This document shows positions 17,333-27,510 of a DNA stretch of 64,000 bases, piece by piece (the first letter of the stretch is position 1; the number at the start of each line of letters is the position of its first letter). The stretch lies in contig NZ_RHHV01000007.1 of the NCBI RefSeq assembly GCF_003710905.1, positions 62,001 to 126,000 of the forward strand. The letters are read 5' to 3'. This DNA comes from Brevibacillus parabrevis. GTDB taxonomy: Bacteria > Bacillota > Bacilli > Brevibacillales > Brevibacillaceae. Under the pieces are notes generated by a model. The model was not told the origin of the DNA and did no database searches. It was given only the letters and a program-made list of their open reading frames with translations. The translations under genes and the position numbers were made by a program.

Positions 17333-17376
17333 ACAGACAGCTATTGATGACAAGACGTACAAAAGGTGAGGAAAAC

Positions 17377-20300
17377 ATGAGCCTAACACAAAAAAAAGCC
17401 AAAATGATCAAGACAGCAGCAATCGGATTGCTTGCCATACAGAGCCTGTTTGGATTTGCAGCACAATCCCACGCTCAGGGACCACTGGAAGAAATCAATT
17501 CTACAGTGGATGGTTATTGGTACTCCGGCGGGGAAGTCGAAGATGGGAGCTATTTTGAGGACAGCTCCAACTATGTAGGATTAGACGAAAATTTTGGCAT
17601 GCAAAAAGCAGCCGTGCAATTCCCGTTGACTCAGCTTGATACGTCATTTATCAAGGCCAAGCTCAAATTGTACGTGACCAATGTGAACGGGGACGCTCAA
17701 ACGGTTCCGAGCTTCACCCTGTACGGCTCCACCTACGGAGCATGGGACGACGATTTTCCGCTGAATCCCAATGATCCGGTCATTGATTCATTTGGGCAAA
17801 ATCTGCAAGAAGGCGATTGGCTGGAATTTGACGTAACCAATTTTCTTCGCCTCCAGCTAGAGGCGCAAAGCCAGAACGTGACATTTGCGCTTTTGAGCAA
17901 TACACAGACAGGGGCTTTCGGATTTGGGTCAAATGAAATCATAGACGGCAATTACCCGCGTCTCGTGCTCGAATATGCAGCCAAACAACCGCAAGTGACC
18001 CCAGCTACTACCCTGGAAGATACCGCAACTTCAAGTGGACTGGTGATTACTCCTGACCCGGCGGACGCCAGCAGCGTGACCCATTTTCAGGTCAGCGAAA
18101 TTCAGGGCGGAAAGCTTTACTTGAACGATGGAGTGACTGAGTTAACGAATGGCAACTTTTTGCAAAAAGCAGATGGTGCTACAGGGCTGAAATTCGTGCC
18201 TAATGCGGATGCGAATACGCCAGCTGGCGATCTGTTCGGCTTCAAGGTCAAAGCAGCCAAAGATGCCAATGGTGCAGGGCTAAGCGGAGCGGCGGCGGCG
18301 GTCATTACGGTGCAGGAAGTGAACGATGCACCGACCGCCCAGAACGATCAGCTCGCCACGGTGACAAAAGGAACGCCTAAAGTGATGATTCCGTTTTCGC
18401 TGTTGACGGCAAATGATCAGGCAGGGCCAGCCAATGAGCACGGACAAACATTGACAGTGGCAGATGTTGATCAAGCAGTAGGCGGGACGGTCAGACTTGT
18501 CGACCAAGAGGTAGAATTTTCATTGGACCCTACCTTCCAAGGGACAGCGTCTTTTCAATACAGCTTACTAGACGATGGAACAACCAGTGGCCTTCCTGCT
18601 TCGTTGACGGCTGGAGCGAAAGCGGAGTTTTCCGTGGAACAAATCACGAAGCCGATAATTTCGCTGGTTGGCGGCAACACAATGTATGTGCCGTTCGGTC
18701 AAAGCTTTCAAGAACCAGGCTACTCAGCGAGAGACGCAAACAATAACGACATTACGAACAAGGTGCAAGTGACTGGTCAGGTGGTTACGAGTGAACCGGG
18801 AGACTACGATCTGGTGTATAACGTTCAGGACGACAACGGAATTGAAGCTTTGCCCGTGACGCGGACCGTATCTGTCGTCTCTCACGAACTGAAAGGTCTA
18901 TGGCTGCAAGAAGGTACGATGACACCTGCTTTTCAGCCAAGTGTGGCGCAATACACGCTGCGAGTGCCCAACGAAGTGAGCAGCTTGCGGTTTCGGGCGG
19001 CAACTTTGGATCAGACGGCAACCTTGACCATTAACGGGGCGGCTGAAGTGAACGATATAAGCAAAGAGGTGAGCCTGAATCCAGGCCAAAACGATATTAC
19101 GTTTATCGTGACGGCGCGGAACGGCTCGACCAAGACATACCAGTTGAGTGTGACAAGGGATAGCGCTCCGCCTGTGACGCCGAACCCACCAACTTATCCA
19201 GGACATTCCGAAACGATTCCGGAATCGCAGAACCATTTGAATGAACAGGCAAAAGAGGTAATCAAGGAATCAGTTGACGCAAAAAGAATTGCCGAGCAAG
19301 TGGATAAATCGCTCGCGCACTTGGCAGATAAAGTTATGGGCAGCAAGCTTGGCGATACCGAGAAGCTTCAACTCGTAGCAAGCACTTCAACAGAAGTTTT
19401 GTCTCCGCTCGTTGTCAAATGGAAAGAAGGAGTAGTTTCCGACAAGCAATTGAGAGAAGCGCTGTCCCTCTTTTTAGAAAAGGGAGTGAACGAAGGTCTT
19501 GCTCAAAGCAAACTGGATGATTCGGAAGTGTTTGCAGCAGGGGCAAAGCTCGTAAGCACGGTGATTCGGGACGTGATCGTCGAGCTGGAAGATGATCAGG
19601 TCAGGGAAGAAGTGGCTCAGCCTTTCCGTGAAGCTATGGACAAGCTGCTCAAACACAAAAGCATCCTCCAGGTAGCCCAGCATACAGAAGTAGCGGATAC
19701 GAGCGAACAGCTGAACGAGGTTGCTGCTCTGGTGCAGGACTGGAGCCAGGAGCTTGGCAGCAAGTCCGACCTGTTTGATCTCGAACGGCACTTGCTCATT
19801 CAAGTGGTGGACGAAGAAGCGGCGGACGTAGAGGACAATGGCGAACAGCTGCGTTCCAGCCGTGCTGCTTCTGCGTCCCAAGAGCCGACTGTGCTGCTGT
19901 CGGAAGAGCTGGTCGAGACTTTGGCAAATCAACAGTTTGCCGTTACCGTTATGGCGCAATCGGGAGCAAGCGTGAAGCTGCCGCCAGCCTTTTTTGCCCG
20001 CTACAACGCTGAGACGATAGCCGTGGTGGTCGAAGAAAACGAAGAGGCAACGATCCCTGCTACGTTTTCCAAGACAAGCGATGCATACGATTTCCGGGTT
20101 TTTGCCGGGGAAAAAGAAATCAAGAGCTTTGCCAAAGGAGAGGCATTGATCGGAATACCGTACGCCTATTCCTCGAAAAAGTTCACTCCTTATACGTATG
20201 ATGCCGCTCGAAAAAACTGGAAGGCTGGTGCAACAGGCAAAGGCGAAGGATACGTCAAGCATGATGGGGAGCAGGTGCTTTTTCTGACCAGCGCGCCAGG

Positions 20301-20880
20301 GACGTACATGCTGGCGGAAACAAAGCTGCGCTCTCTCGCTGTGGCTCAACGTACAGTGAAGCTTGAGCAGGGAGCGACGTATCAAGTGCAGGTGACAGGA
20401 GCTTTGACGAGCGGCCGAAAAGTGGATTTGACTGCTTCCGAAGACGGTACGACTTATTCGTCCAACAAGCCTGAGTTGATTGAGGTGGATGAGGAAGGTC
20501 TGATCACGGTGTTGCCGGAGGCGGAGAGTGGTTCGAAAGCGACGATCACTATCCAAAACGGACAAAGCACGGTGAAAATGACGGTCAGTGTGTATTTTCT
20601 GGACAGCATCGCCGTGTCTCCGGCAAAAGCTGTTGTCTATGCGGGAGAGACGCTGCAATTGAAGGTCAAAGGGAAGTATACGGATCGGAGCAGCAGCGAC
20701 ATCACCAAATCGAGCATGGGCACAAAGTATTCGTTGGATGATACGGAATATGCCAAAATCAGCGAAAATGGCTTGCTGGAAGTCAGTCCGGATGCTCCAG
20801 ATGAAACGGTGATCACCATTACGATCGAAAATGGCGACAAAAGCATAACATACCCGGTTACCGTCAAGCAGAGGGCGTAA
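17377..20880 (+). CDS. Very large secreted multi-domain adhesin-like protein 2
   Basis: 1167 residues from ATG 17377 after AGGTGAGG. It has a signal peptide ending near AQSHAQG, then a DNRLRE/CBM-like beta domain (about 35-200), two cadherin-like modules (about 208-420), a DUF5011-type Ig domain (about 426-502), a cadherin-like beta-sandwich (about 504-592), a proline linker, a long helical region (about 611-825), a beta domain with FLTSAPGTYML (about 846-981) and two Big_2-like domains (about 984-1167). No sortase or SLH motif was seen. It probably acts with the preceding protein at the cell or spore surface. The ligand is unknown. Confidence 0.85.
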   Translation: MSLTQKKAKMIKTAAIGLLAIQSLFGFAAQSHAQGPLEEINSTVDGYWYSGGEVEDGSYFEDSSNYVGLDENFGMQKAAVQFPLTQLDTSFIKAKLKLYVTNVNGDAQTVPSFTLYGSTYGAWDDDFPLNPNDPVIDSFGQNLQEGDWLEFDVTNFLRLQLEAQSQNVTFALLSNTQTGAFGFGSNEIIDGNYPRLVLEYAAKQPQVTPATTLEDTATSSGLVITPDPADASSVTHFQVSEIQGGKLYLNDGVTELTNGNFLQKADGATGLKFVPNADANTPAGDLFGFKVKAAKDANGAGLSGAAAAVITVQEVNDAPTAQNDQLATVTKGTPKVMIPFSLLTANDQAGPANEHGQTLTVADVDQAVGGTVRLVDQEVEFSLDPTFQGTASFQYSLLDDGTTSGLPASLTAGAKAEFSVEQITKPIISLVGGNTMYVPFGQSFQEPGYSARDANNNDITNKVQVTGQVVTSEPGDYDLVYNVQDDNGIEALPVTRTVSVVSHELKGLWLQEGTMTPAFQPSVAQYTLRVPNEVSSLRFRAATLDQTATLTINGAAEVNDISKEVSLNPGQNDITFIVTARNGSTKTYQLSVTRDSAPPVTPNPPTYPGHSETIPESQNHLNEQAKEVIKESVDAKRIAEQVDKSLAHLADKVMGSKLGDTEKLQLVASTSTEVLSPLVVKWKEGVVSDKQLREALSLFLEKGVNEGLAQSKLDDSEVFAAGAKLVSTVIRDVIVELEDDQVREEVAQPFREAMDKLLKHKSILQVAQHTEVADTSEQLNEVAALVQDWSQELGSKSDLFDLERHLLIQVVDEEAADVEDNGEQLRSSRAASASQEPTVLLSEELVETLANQQFAVTVMAQSGASVKLPPAFFARYNAETIAVVVEENEEATIPATFSKTSDAYDFRVFAGEKEIKSFAKGEALIGIPYAYSSKKFTPYTYDAARKNWKAGATGKGEGYVKHDGEQVLFLTSAPGTYMLAETKLRSLAVAQRTVKLEQGATYQVQVTGALTSGRKVDLTASEDGTTYSSNKPELIEVDEEGLITVLPEAESGSKATITIQNGQSTVKMTVSVYFLDSIAVSPAKAVVYAGETLQLKVKGKYTDRSSSDITKSSMGTKYSLDDTEYAKISENGLLEVSPDAPDETVITITIENGDKSITYPVTVKQRA

Positions 20881-20891
20881 CCGACAATTGT

Positions 20892-20928
20892 GGAGTCCGT
20901 TGGCATTCAACCAACCGGGCTCCTTTTT
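20892..20928 (+). terminator. Rho-independent terminator after surface-protein operon
   Basis: GGAGTCCGTTGG pairs with CCAACCGGGCTCC (one bulged C, one G-T pair) around loop CATTCAA, then T5. Confidence 0.85.
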
Positions 20929-21059
20929 CTATGGCACAGATCCAATCATTTATTTGTTGATCTGATTAATCGACATTTTATGCTTTCAATGAGTTTTAAC
21001 GTATTTTGTAAAGGGTACATAGTACAAACAGGAATCGTGAAGAGTAGGAGAAGAATCGT

Positions 21060-22766
21060 ATGAAACTCACAGTCGGAAAAAAGCTGTACACAGCATTCGC
21101 AGTGACGTTGTTGCTGATGGCGGCGATTGGGTGGCTTGGCATCTATCAAATGAAAAATTTGAACGAGAAGGCGGTGGAAATCAATACGAGCTGGTTGCCG
21201 GCCGTAGAAGACATCAACCATCTGAACTACTTGACCGAGCATGTCCATGCGCTCGTATTCTCGCATGTCTTTTATCAAAACAAGGAACAGAAAGAGCCGC
21301 TGGAAAAGGAGCTTGTGCTGACCTTGCAGGAAGTCAGGGAGGATATGGCGTCTTACGAAAGCACCCTGGAGGAGGACGACGTCGAGGACCAGAAAATTTT
21401 CAGTTCCTTCAAGAGCAAATGGGAGTCGTATGAACAACTGCACGACAAGCTGATGGACGCATCCAGACAGAACAACAGCGCCGACATAAAGGACGTAATT
21501 GGCGAAGTGTCTGCCCTGTTTCAGGCCATGAAAAATGACCTAGATGCCCTGATCAAAATCAACCATGACGGGGCAAATAACGAGAGCGAACAAGCGGCAG
21601 CGATCTATGACGAGGGAAGAAAAGTCACACTGCTGCTGATAGCCGTCTCCGTCACGGTAGCGGTGGTATGGGCTGCTGCGATTACTCGCAGTATCCGCTC
21701 TCGCCTGAACAGGCTGGCCCAGCAAGTAAACGCTGTTGCAGAAGGCGATTTGCGCATGGAAGCTCTCCCGGTAAAAAGCACGGACGAAATCGCAGAGCTG
21801 ACCCGTGACTTCAACAACATGCTGGCAAAGCTGCGCGAAATCGTTTCCCAGGTGAATGTGACCGCCCAGCAAGTGGCGGCTTCCGCGGAGCAATTGACAG
21901 CCAGTGCAGAGCAGACGAGTCAAGCGACCGAACATATTGCGATTTCCATTCAAGAAGTGGCGAATGGCTCGGATCAGCAGGTGCAAAGTGTGGAAGCAAG
22001 CTTCCGGGTCGTGGAGGAGATGTCCGGCGACTCCGAGCAGATTGCGACCAAGGCAAACGCAGTAGCCGTCATCTCCAATCAAGCTGCCAACATGGCTTCG
22101 GCAGGCAATCAGGCTGTCCATACGACCACGCGGCAAATGGACGCTATTCACTCCACGATGACCGAGCTGGCACAAGTCGTCAGAGGATTGGGCGAGCGCT
22201 CATCGGAAATCGGCCATATTACAGAAGCGATTACGAGCATTGCAGAGCGAACCAATTTGCTGGCGTTGAACGCAGCGATTGAAGCATCCAGGGCCGGAGA
22301 AGGCGGGCGCGGCTTCGCTGTCGTCGCGGCGGAAGTCCGCAAACTGGCGGAGCAATCATCCGCTTCTGCCGAACAGATTGCCTGCCTGATCCAGACGATT
22401 CAGGCAGAGACGGCGAAGGCCGTGGCGACGATGGACACAGGCACGAAGGAAGTGCGGGAAGGAATGAACGTCGTTCAGATGGCCGGGCAAACCTTCGGAG
22501 AAATACAGCAGTCCGTGACGGAAGTGGCAGCCCGGATCGCGGAAGTCTCCGCAGCTTCCGGTCATATGTCAGCGGGCACCGAGCAAGTCGTCCAGACGAT
22601 TTCACAAATTACGAATGTAGCGCAGTCAGTGGCGCTTGGCACGCAAAATATTACGGCTGCGGCCGAAGAACAGCTGGCATCGATGGAAGAAATCGCCTCC
22701 TCTGCCGCCGCTCTCTCCCAGATGGCGGAAGAGCTGCAATCATCCGTGCGCGTATTCAAGCTGTAG
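21060..22766 (+). CDS. Methyl-accepting chemotaxis protein (4HB sensor type)
   Basis: 568 residues. It has an N-terminal anchor helix (about 10-28), a periplasmic-side four-helix-bundle sensor (about 30-185), a second membrane helix (about 190-210), HAMP (about 212-264), then the coiled signalling domain whose tip [20 protein letters not shown] contacts CheA and CheW. The C-terminus ends VFKL with no CheR-tether pentapeptide. It stands as a single gene with 180 bases upstream. I looked for a SigD (TAAA-N15-GCCGATAT) promoter and saw none. The ligand is unknown. Confidence 0.93.
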   Translation: MKLTVGKKLYTAFAVTLLLMAAIGWLGIYQMKNLNEKAVEINTSWLPAVEDINHLNYLTEHVHALVFSHVFYQNKEQKEPLEKELVLTLQEVREDMASYESTLEEDDVEDQKIFSSFKSKWESYEQLHDKLMDASRQNNSADIKDVIGEVSALFQAMKNDLDALIKINHDGANNESEQAAAIYDEGRKVTLLLIAVSVTVAVVWAAAITRSIRSRLNRLAQQVNAVAEGDLRMEALPVKSTDEIAELTRDFNNMLAKLREIVSQVNVTAQQVAASAEQLTASAEQTSQATEHIAISIQEVANGSDQQVQSVEASFRVVEEMSGDSEQIATKANAVAVISNQAANMASAGNQAVHTTTRQMDAIHSTMTELAQVVRGLGERSSEIGHITEAITSIAERTNLLALNAAIEASRAGEGGRGFAVVAAEVRKLAEQSSASAEQIACLIQTIQAETAKAVATMDTGTKEVREGMNVVQMAGQTFGEIQQSVTEVAARIAEVSAASGHMSAGTEQVVQTISQITNVAQSVALGTQNITAAAEEQLASMEEIASSAAALSQMAEELQSSVRVFKL

Positions 22767-22834
22767 CGGCTGTCAATTCCCTCCCGGAACAGATAGAATG
22801 GTAGATAAGGAGTCTTCTGGAACAGGAGGGAATC

Positions 22835-24130
22835 ATGTATACAGTTGGGGTTGTCGGTCCTCATACATCTGTTGAACGAATTATCCAGCTCGGGAACGAA
22901 TACGAGCAGACGATGAAATTTATCGGCTATTCATACAGCGACTTTCAGGAAACGAAAACAATCGTCCGCGAATACGACCAGCAAGTCGACGCCTGGCTAT
23001 TCTCTGGCCAAATCTCGTACATGGTGGCGAAAAATACGTTAAGCACGGACGAAAAGCTGGTCTACATCCAGCATACGGAATCAGGCATTTACAAAAGTCT
23101 TTTGCATATGGGGTACTATCAGCACGAATTTTTGAGCAAGGTGAGCATCGACGAGATTACGACATCCCACCTGGAGCAGGCGCTGGAACAGATCGAGATT
23201 GCGCCGCAGGACATGTATGTGAAGACCTTTGACGTTCATTCGAGTACGCAAGAGCTGATCGACTTTCACCTGGACTTGTACCGGGCCGGGAAAACGAAAG
23301 GGGCTTTGACGTGCTTTGAAGCCGTCTATTTTGCGTTGACCGAAGCCGGAGTGCCCGCTTATCGAATCGAAAGTACAGATATGGAAATTCGTCAGGCTCT
23401 GCGCATCCTCGCGGAAAAAATCCGAACGTTTTATTACAAGGACACGCAGATTGGCGTGCAACTGGTGGAAATCGAGCAATTCGCCAAAATCAGCGAGAAG
23501 GCGAAAAGCTCCTATCATCTGCAATACTTCGAGATGAAGGTAAAAGAGACGCTGCTGCGGTACTGTGAAAAGCTGGACGGCTCTTTGCTGGAAAAAGGCA
23601 ACGGCCGCTACGTGATTATCAGCTCGCGCGGGGCAATCGAGCGGGAAATCAGGGAGCTGCAGGAGACGCTCCAGCAACTGGCGAAAGAGGTTGAGCATGC
23701 CGCAAGTGTCGGGATCGGCTACGGTGTCACCGTGCATACAGCGGAAATAAACGCCGAGCGCGCCCTCCAGTTATCCAAAGACCGGGCCGAGCACGGAATT
23801 GTGATCATCCGCGAGGACGGCACGATTGTCCAGTCGGCGGGCGACGAAGAAGAGCTGAGCTTTTCCTTTCGAAGCGACGACAAGCAACTGATCGAGAAGC
23901 TGAAGGAAGTCAAGCTCAGTGCGAAAAACTACTACAAAGTCACGGCGTTGATGAAAAGAATGAACTGGAACGACTTTACGATCAAGGACTTGGCGACGCA
24001 TCTTTATTGGGACGAGCGCAATGCGCGCCGCTTCATGGTCAGTCTGTGCGAGGCAGATTTGGCGGAATGCGTCGGGGAAGAAGCTTCTTCCGCCCGGGGC
24101 AGGCCAAGCAAAAGATATCGTTTGAAATAA
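22835..24130 (+). CDS. Putative regulator with GGDEF/GTP-cyclohydrolase-III-like domain and winged helix
   Basis: 431 residues, ATG after ACAGGAGGGAATC. Three parts are suggested. The N-terminal alpha/beta region (about 1-110) looks like a PrpR-type sensor (TVGVVGPHTSVERI). The middle region (about 220-350) includes GVTVHTAEINAERALQLS, reminiscent of the GGDEF/GTP-cyclohydrolase III fold but without a clear GGDEF signature. The C-terminal winged helix (about 365-431) has FTIKDLATHLYWDERNARR and the basic end RGRPSKRYRLK. It is probably a DNA-binding regulator of the downstream permease-argH genes, inferred from proximity. Domain calls are tentative. Confidence 0.6.
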   Translation: MYTVGVVGPHTSVERIIQLGNEYEQTMKFIGYSYSDFQETKTIVREYDQQVDAWLFSGQISYMVAKNTLSTDEKLVYIQHTESGIYKSLLHMGYYQHEFLSKVSIDEITTSHLEQALEQIEIAPQDMYVKTFDVHSSTQELIDFHLDLYRAGKTKGALTCFEAVYFALTEAGVPAYRIESTDMEIRQALRILAEKIRTFYYKDTQIGVQLVEIEQFAKISEKAKSSYHLQYFEMKVKETLLRYCEKLDGSLLEKGNGRYVIISSRGAIEREIRELQETLQQLAKEVEHAASVGIGYGVTVHTAEINAERALQLSKDRAEHGIVIIREDGTIVQSAGDEEELSFSFRSDDKQLIEKLKEVKLSAKNYYKVTALMKRMNWNDFTIKDLATHLYWDERNARRFMVSLCEADLAECVGEEASSARGRPSKRYRLK

Positions 24131-24160
24131 CCATTCGCAGGTTGAATGGTTATTTTTTTT
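24125..24160 (+). terminator. Rho-independent terminator overlapping stop codon
   Basis: A perfect 12-bp stem, AAATAACCATTC with GAATGGTTATTT, around GCAGGTT, followed by T8. The TAA stop of the preceding gene lies inside the left arm. Confidence 0.9.
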
Positions 24161-24172
24161 GGCGAAAATGCG

Positions 24173-24201
24173 TTGAAAAATGAGAATGATTCAAATATAA
24201 T
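24173..24201 (+). promoter_or_regulatory. Strong SigA promoter of permease-argH operon
   Basis: TTGAAA at 24173, a 17-base spacer and a perfect TATAAT at 24196. The start codon of the permease is 186 bases further on, so the leader is long. Confidence 0.75.
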
Positions 24202-24213
24202 GCATTTTAGGTA

Positions 24214-24233
24214 ATTACCCTTTTATTACCCTT
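24214..24233 (+). repeat. Direct repeat ATTACCCTT x2, period 11 bp
   Basis: ATTACCCTT at 24214-24222 and 24225-24233, one helical turn apart and just downstream of the -10 box. Its position fits an operator for a repressor that blocks initiation or elongation. The adjacent regulator gene at 22835 is a candidate binder; this is inference. Confidence 0.4.
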
Positions 24234-24387
24234 AAATAAAAGTCGCTGGACAATCGCACTCATTTGAACATATCCAGTCTGGCGAGGGAAGACAGCTTTG
24301 CGGATCAACAGGCCGAAGAGAAAGGAGTATCCATTTTTTGCGGGCAAGCTATGAGCACAACGACGACGTGAAGAGAGAGGGAAATTC

Positions 24388-25944
24388 ATGGATCAAGAAC
24401 AATACCTGAAAAAGAAAATGGGCTTTTGGTCTCTTACGGCACTTTCTCTCGGGGGAATCATCGGTTCCAGCTGGCTGTTCGGCCCTTGGGCAACAGCGAA
24501 GCTGGCAGGTCCTGCCGCTATTATTTCTTGGTTAATCGGTGCCATTGTTATTACGTTTATCGCTCTCGTATACGCAGAGCTTGGGCGGGTCAGACCCGAG
24601 TCCGGGGGACTTGGACGCTATCCGCTGTACTCGCACGGAAGCATGCTGGCGACTGTGACCAGCTACTCGATCTGGCTTGGCTATTGCGCTACCGCTCCGG
24701 TAGAATCGGCTGGCGTGATTCAGTACGCGAATCAGTTTTGGCCCGGACTTTACGACGTGGGCAACGAACAGTTGACGACGACAGGGATTTTGGCTGCTAC
24801 GGTACTCATGGTCTTTTTCGTTGTATTCAATTATTTCGGCGTGAAGCTGTTTGCTGTGACGAACACGATTATTACCGTCATCAAATTTGTTGTGCCGGTG
24901 CTGACGATTATCGCCTTTTTCATGACAGGCTTTCACCCGGAAAACTTCACGAGCCAGGGCTTTGCGCCGAATGGCTACAGTGCGGGTCTGAGCGCGGTGC
25001 TCACAAGCGGAATTTTCTTTGCTTACACCGGATTTGGAAACGTCATCATGATGAGCGGAGAAGTGGTCAATCCGCGCAAAAACATTCCGCTGGCTTTGAT
25101 CGCGTCGCTCGTCTTGGCGGCGATCATGTACGTGCTGCTGCAAGTCGTCTTCATCGGGGCTGTGCCGCCGGAGATGATTGCGAACGGCTGGAGCGGCATC
25201 AAGTTTGATTCTCCTTTTGCCAATCTCGCGATGATTGCCAACATGGTCTGGCTCTCCTGGATCATTACAGCAGACGCGATGGTGTCTCCGACAGGCTCTG
25301 CGCTCGCTTACACAGCGGGAACTTCCAGACATGTATTCGGGATGGCGAAAAGCGGCTTTTTGCCCGGTTATTTCGGGGTGATCAACAAGCGCTTTGGCGT
25401 ACCGACTCGCGCGCTCGCTTTTAACTTTGTCATCGGCTTGTTGTTTTTGTTCCCGCTGAAAAGCTGGACGGCGATTGTCGCGATCGTCGGCGCGATCGGC
25501 ATTTACAAGTACGCCTCTGCGTGCGTAACCGTCATGGTGTTTCGCAAGGTGGGCTTGACCAAAGACAAAGGTCTTCCGGGCATGAGTGTCATTGCGCCTT
25601 TGGCGTTCGTATTTGCCACTCTGCTCATTTACTGGACGAAATGGAGCAAGGTGCAGTTGGGGATTACGGGCTTGCTGATTGGATTGGCTTGCTACTTGAT
25701 CGTTCATTTCATCCGCAAATACAAAGCGGAGGAAATCATCGGCGGACTGTATTTGATCGCCTACATCCTCGTGCTCATCGGGCTGTCCTACCTCGGCAAC
25801 TTTGGCGGAATCGGCATCCTGCCTGAGCCGTTCATGTCGATCGTCGCCGCAGTGACAGGCTTCATCTTCTACTACTTTGCGGTGTACAACGGTGTCTGGT
25901 ACATGCGCAAAAAAGGAAACGTCGCAGAGCTTGCCGAGGAGTAG
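24388..25944 (+). CDS. APC-family amino acid permease (aspartate:proton symporter-like)
   Basis: 518 residues with 12 or more membrane helices and the family start KKMGFWSLTALSLGGIIGSSWLFGPW. Length and N-terminal motif resemble the Bacillus aspartate-proton symporter YveA group. ATG follows AGAGAGAGGG. The next gene, argH, begins 50 bases later without an intervening terminator, so the two look like an operon. The likely substrate is an acidic amino acid or a related urea-cycle compound; this is inferred from similarity recalled from memory. Confidence 0.82.
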   Translation: MDQEQYLKKKMGFWSLTALSLGGIIGSSWLFGPWATAKLAGPAAIISWLIGAIVITFIALVYAELGRVRPESGGLGRYPLYSHGSMLATVTSYSIWLGYCATAPVESAGVIQYANQFWPGLYDVGNEQLTTTGILAATVLMVFFVVFNYFGVKLFAVTNTIITVIKFVVPVLTIIAFFMTGFHPENFTSQGFAPNGYSAGLSAVLTSGIFFAYTGFGNVIMMSGEVVNPRKNIPLALIASLVLAAIMYVLLQVVFIGAVPPEMIANGWSGIKFDSPFANLAMIANMVWLSWIITADAMVSPTGSALAYTAGTSRHVFGMAKSGFLPGYFGVINKRFGVPTRALAFNFVIGLLFLFPLKSWTAIVAIVGAIGIYKYASACVTVMVFRKVGLTKDKGLPGMSVIAPLAFVFATLLIYWTKWSKVQLGITGLLIGLACYLIVHFIRKYKAEEIIGGLYLIAYILVLIGLSYLGNFGGIGILPEPFMSIVAAVTGFIFYYFAVYNGVWYMRKKGNVAELAEE

Positions 25945-25994
25945 GCGCAAGCGAGCGGCAAACATTTTTATCGATCGTAAAGGAGAACGTAGCT

Positions 25995-27314
25995 ATGAAG
26001 CTTTGGGGTGGCCGTTTTAGAAAAGAAGAAAACAAGCTGATGGAAGACTTCAACAGCTCGCTGCATGTCGATCAGCGACTGTATGCAGAGGACATCAAAG
26101 GAAGCGTGGCCCACGTCAACATGCTGGCGCATAGCGGGCTGCTCACCCGGCAAGAAGGCGAGGAGATCGTCAAAGGGCTGCTCGCCATTTTGGAAGAGAT
26201 CGAAGCGGGCACATTGGAGATCGGCGGCAATTACGAGGATATTCACAGCTTTGTCGAAGCGAAGCTGACCGAGCGGATTGGCGCCACAGCGAAAAAGCTG
26301 CACACGGCGCGAAGCAGAAATGACCAGGTGGCGGTAGACATCCGGCTTTATGCGAAAAACAAGGCGCACGAGGTCATGCAAAGCATCGAGGAGCTGCAAG
26401 CCAGCCTGGAAGCGAAGGCGCGCGAAAACAACGTGATCATGCCGGGCTATACCCACTTGCAGCGCGCCCAGGTCGTGACGTTCCAGCACCATCTGATGGC
26501 GTACTACCAGATGCTGCGCCGCGACAAACTGCGAATCGCCAATGCAATCGAAATCATGAACGAAAGCCCACTCGGCTGCGGCGCTCTCGCAGGCACGACG
26601 CATCGGATCGACAGGGAGATGACGGCAAAAGCGCTCGGCTTCGCAAAGCCAGTCGACAATTTCCTCGACGGGGTGAGCGATCGCGACTATTTGCTGGAGT
26701 TGATGTCGGGCTTTTCCATCCTGATGATGCACCTCAGCCGTCTGAGCGAGGAACTGATTTTGTGGAGCAGCCAGGAGTTCCGCTTCGTGCAAATCGACGA
26801 CGCGTACTCGACGGGAAGCAGCATCATGCCGCAAAAGAAAAACCCGGACGCCGCCGAGCTGATCAGAGGGAAGACGGGACGCGTGTATGGCTCGTTGACC
26901 TCGCTATTGACGACGATGAAAGGACTGCCGCTGGCCTACAACAAGGACATGCAGGAAGACAAGGAGGCGTTTTTCAACGCTTTGGATACCGTTCTCTCGT
27001 GCCTGGCGATCATGTCCAACATGATCGCGACGATGAAGGTCAATCACGAGCAGATGAAAAAGGCAGTAAAAGCGGGCTTTCTCAACGCGACGGAGGTTGC
27101 CGACTACTTGGTCAGCAAAGGGGTTGCCTTCCGCGACGCCCACAGCATCGTCGGGGCGATCGTGATTTACTGCGAGGACCACCAGAAGGCGATCGAGGAG
27201 CTGACGCTGGAAGAATTGCAGCAGATCAGCCCGTACATCGGAGACGATCTGTACGCGTTTATCGATTATGAGAACATCCTGAACAAAGGGATCAAAGTGG
27301 GACTGCTGCGTTAG
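25995..27314 (+). CDS. argH: Argininosuccinate lyase
   Basis: 439 residues. It has the N-terminal LWGGRF, the HTARSRNDQV motif, the fumarase/aspartase signature GSSIMPQKKNPDA with the catalytic Ser, and KGLPLAYNKDMQEDKE. It converts argininosuccinate to arginine and fumarate. At 439 residues it is somewhat shorter than usual (about 460), but all motifs are present. argG is not adjacent; instead the gene follows an aspartate-type permease, which is unusual for a biosynthetic argH and may mean a catabolic or salvage role, or a second copy. Confidence 0.95.
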   Translation: MKLWGGRFRKEENKLMEDFNSSLHVDQRLYAEDIKGSVAHVNMLAHSGLLTRQEGEEIVKGLLAILEEIEAGTLEIGGNYEDIHSFVEAKLTERIGATAKKLHTARSRNDQVAVDIRLYAKNKAHEVMQSIEELQASLEAKARENNVIMPGYTHLQRAQVVTFQHHLMAYYQMLRRDKLRIANAIEIMNESPLGCGALAGTTHRIDREMTAKALGFAKPVDNFLDGVSDRDYLLELMSGFSILMMHLSRLSEELILWSSQEFRFVQIDDAYSTGSSIMPQKKNPDAAELIRGKTGRVYGSLTSLLTTMKGLPLAYNKDMQEDKEAFFNALDTVLSCLAIMSNMIATMKVNHEQMKKAVKAGFLNATEVADYLVSKGVAFRDAHSIVGAIVIYCEDHQKAIEELTLEELQQISPYIGDDLYAFIDYENILNKGIKVGLLR

Positions 27315-27393
27315 CAGAACGCCGAAGCGCTTTTCCCCTCCCTGCGAACCGGGCAATCTCCAACCGGGCAAAATTTTCAGGGGCAGGAAGAGC

Positions 27394-27426
27394 AGCAAGC
27401 CATCCGATGCGGTGGCTTGTTTTTTT
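27394..27426 (+). terminator. Rho-independent terminator after argH
   Basis: CAAGCCATCC and GGTGGCTTG pair around GATGC (one unpaired T) and are followed by T8. Confidence 0.85.
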
Positions 27427-27510
27427 GGAATTGAAAGAAAATTTTTACAGGAAATTGCTCGCGTTTCTTGAAATGTAAGAGGAAACGAACCGAAAAAGAG
27501 GTGTTGGGGA

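Noticed and set aside
19474..20910. 478-codon minus-strand frame over the end of the second surface protein
   Set aside because: It runs through the terminator of the plus-strand gene and has no recognisable domain; shadow frame.
24181..24195. Fur-box-like TGAGAATGATTCAAA in the permease promoter
   Set aside because: Only the left half matches the 7-1-7 Fur repeat, and the genes have no iron role.
24532..25965. 477-codon minus-strand frame over the amino acid permease
   Set aside because: Arg/His/Asp-rich shadow of a membrane protein gene; no ribosome site or motif.
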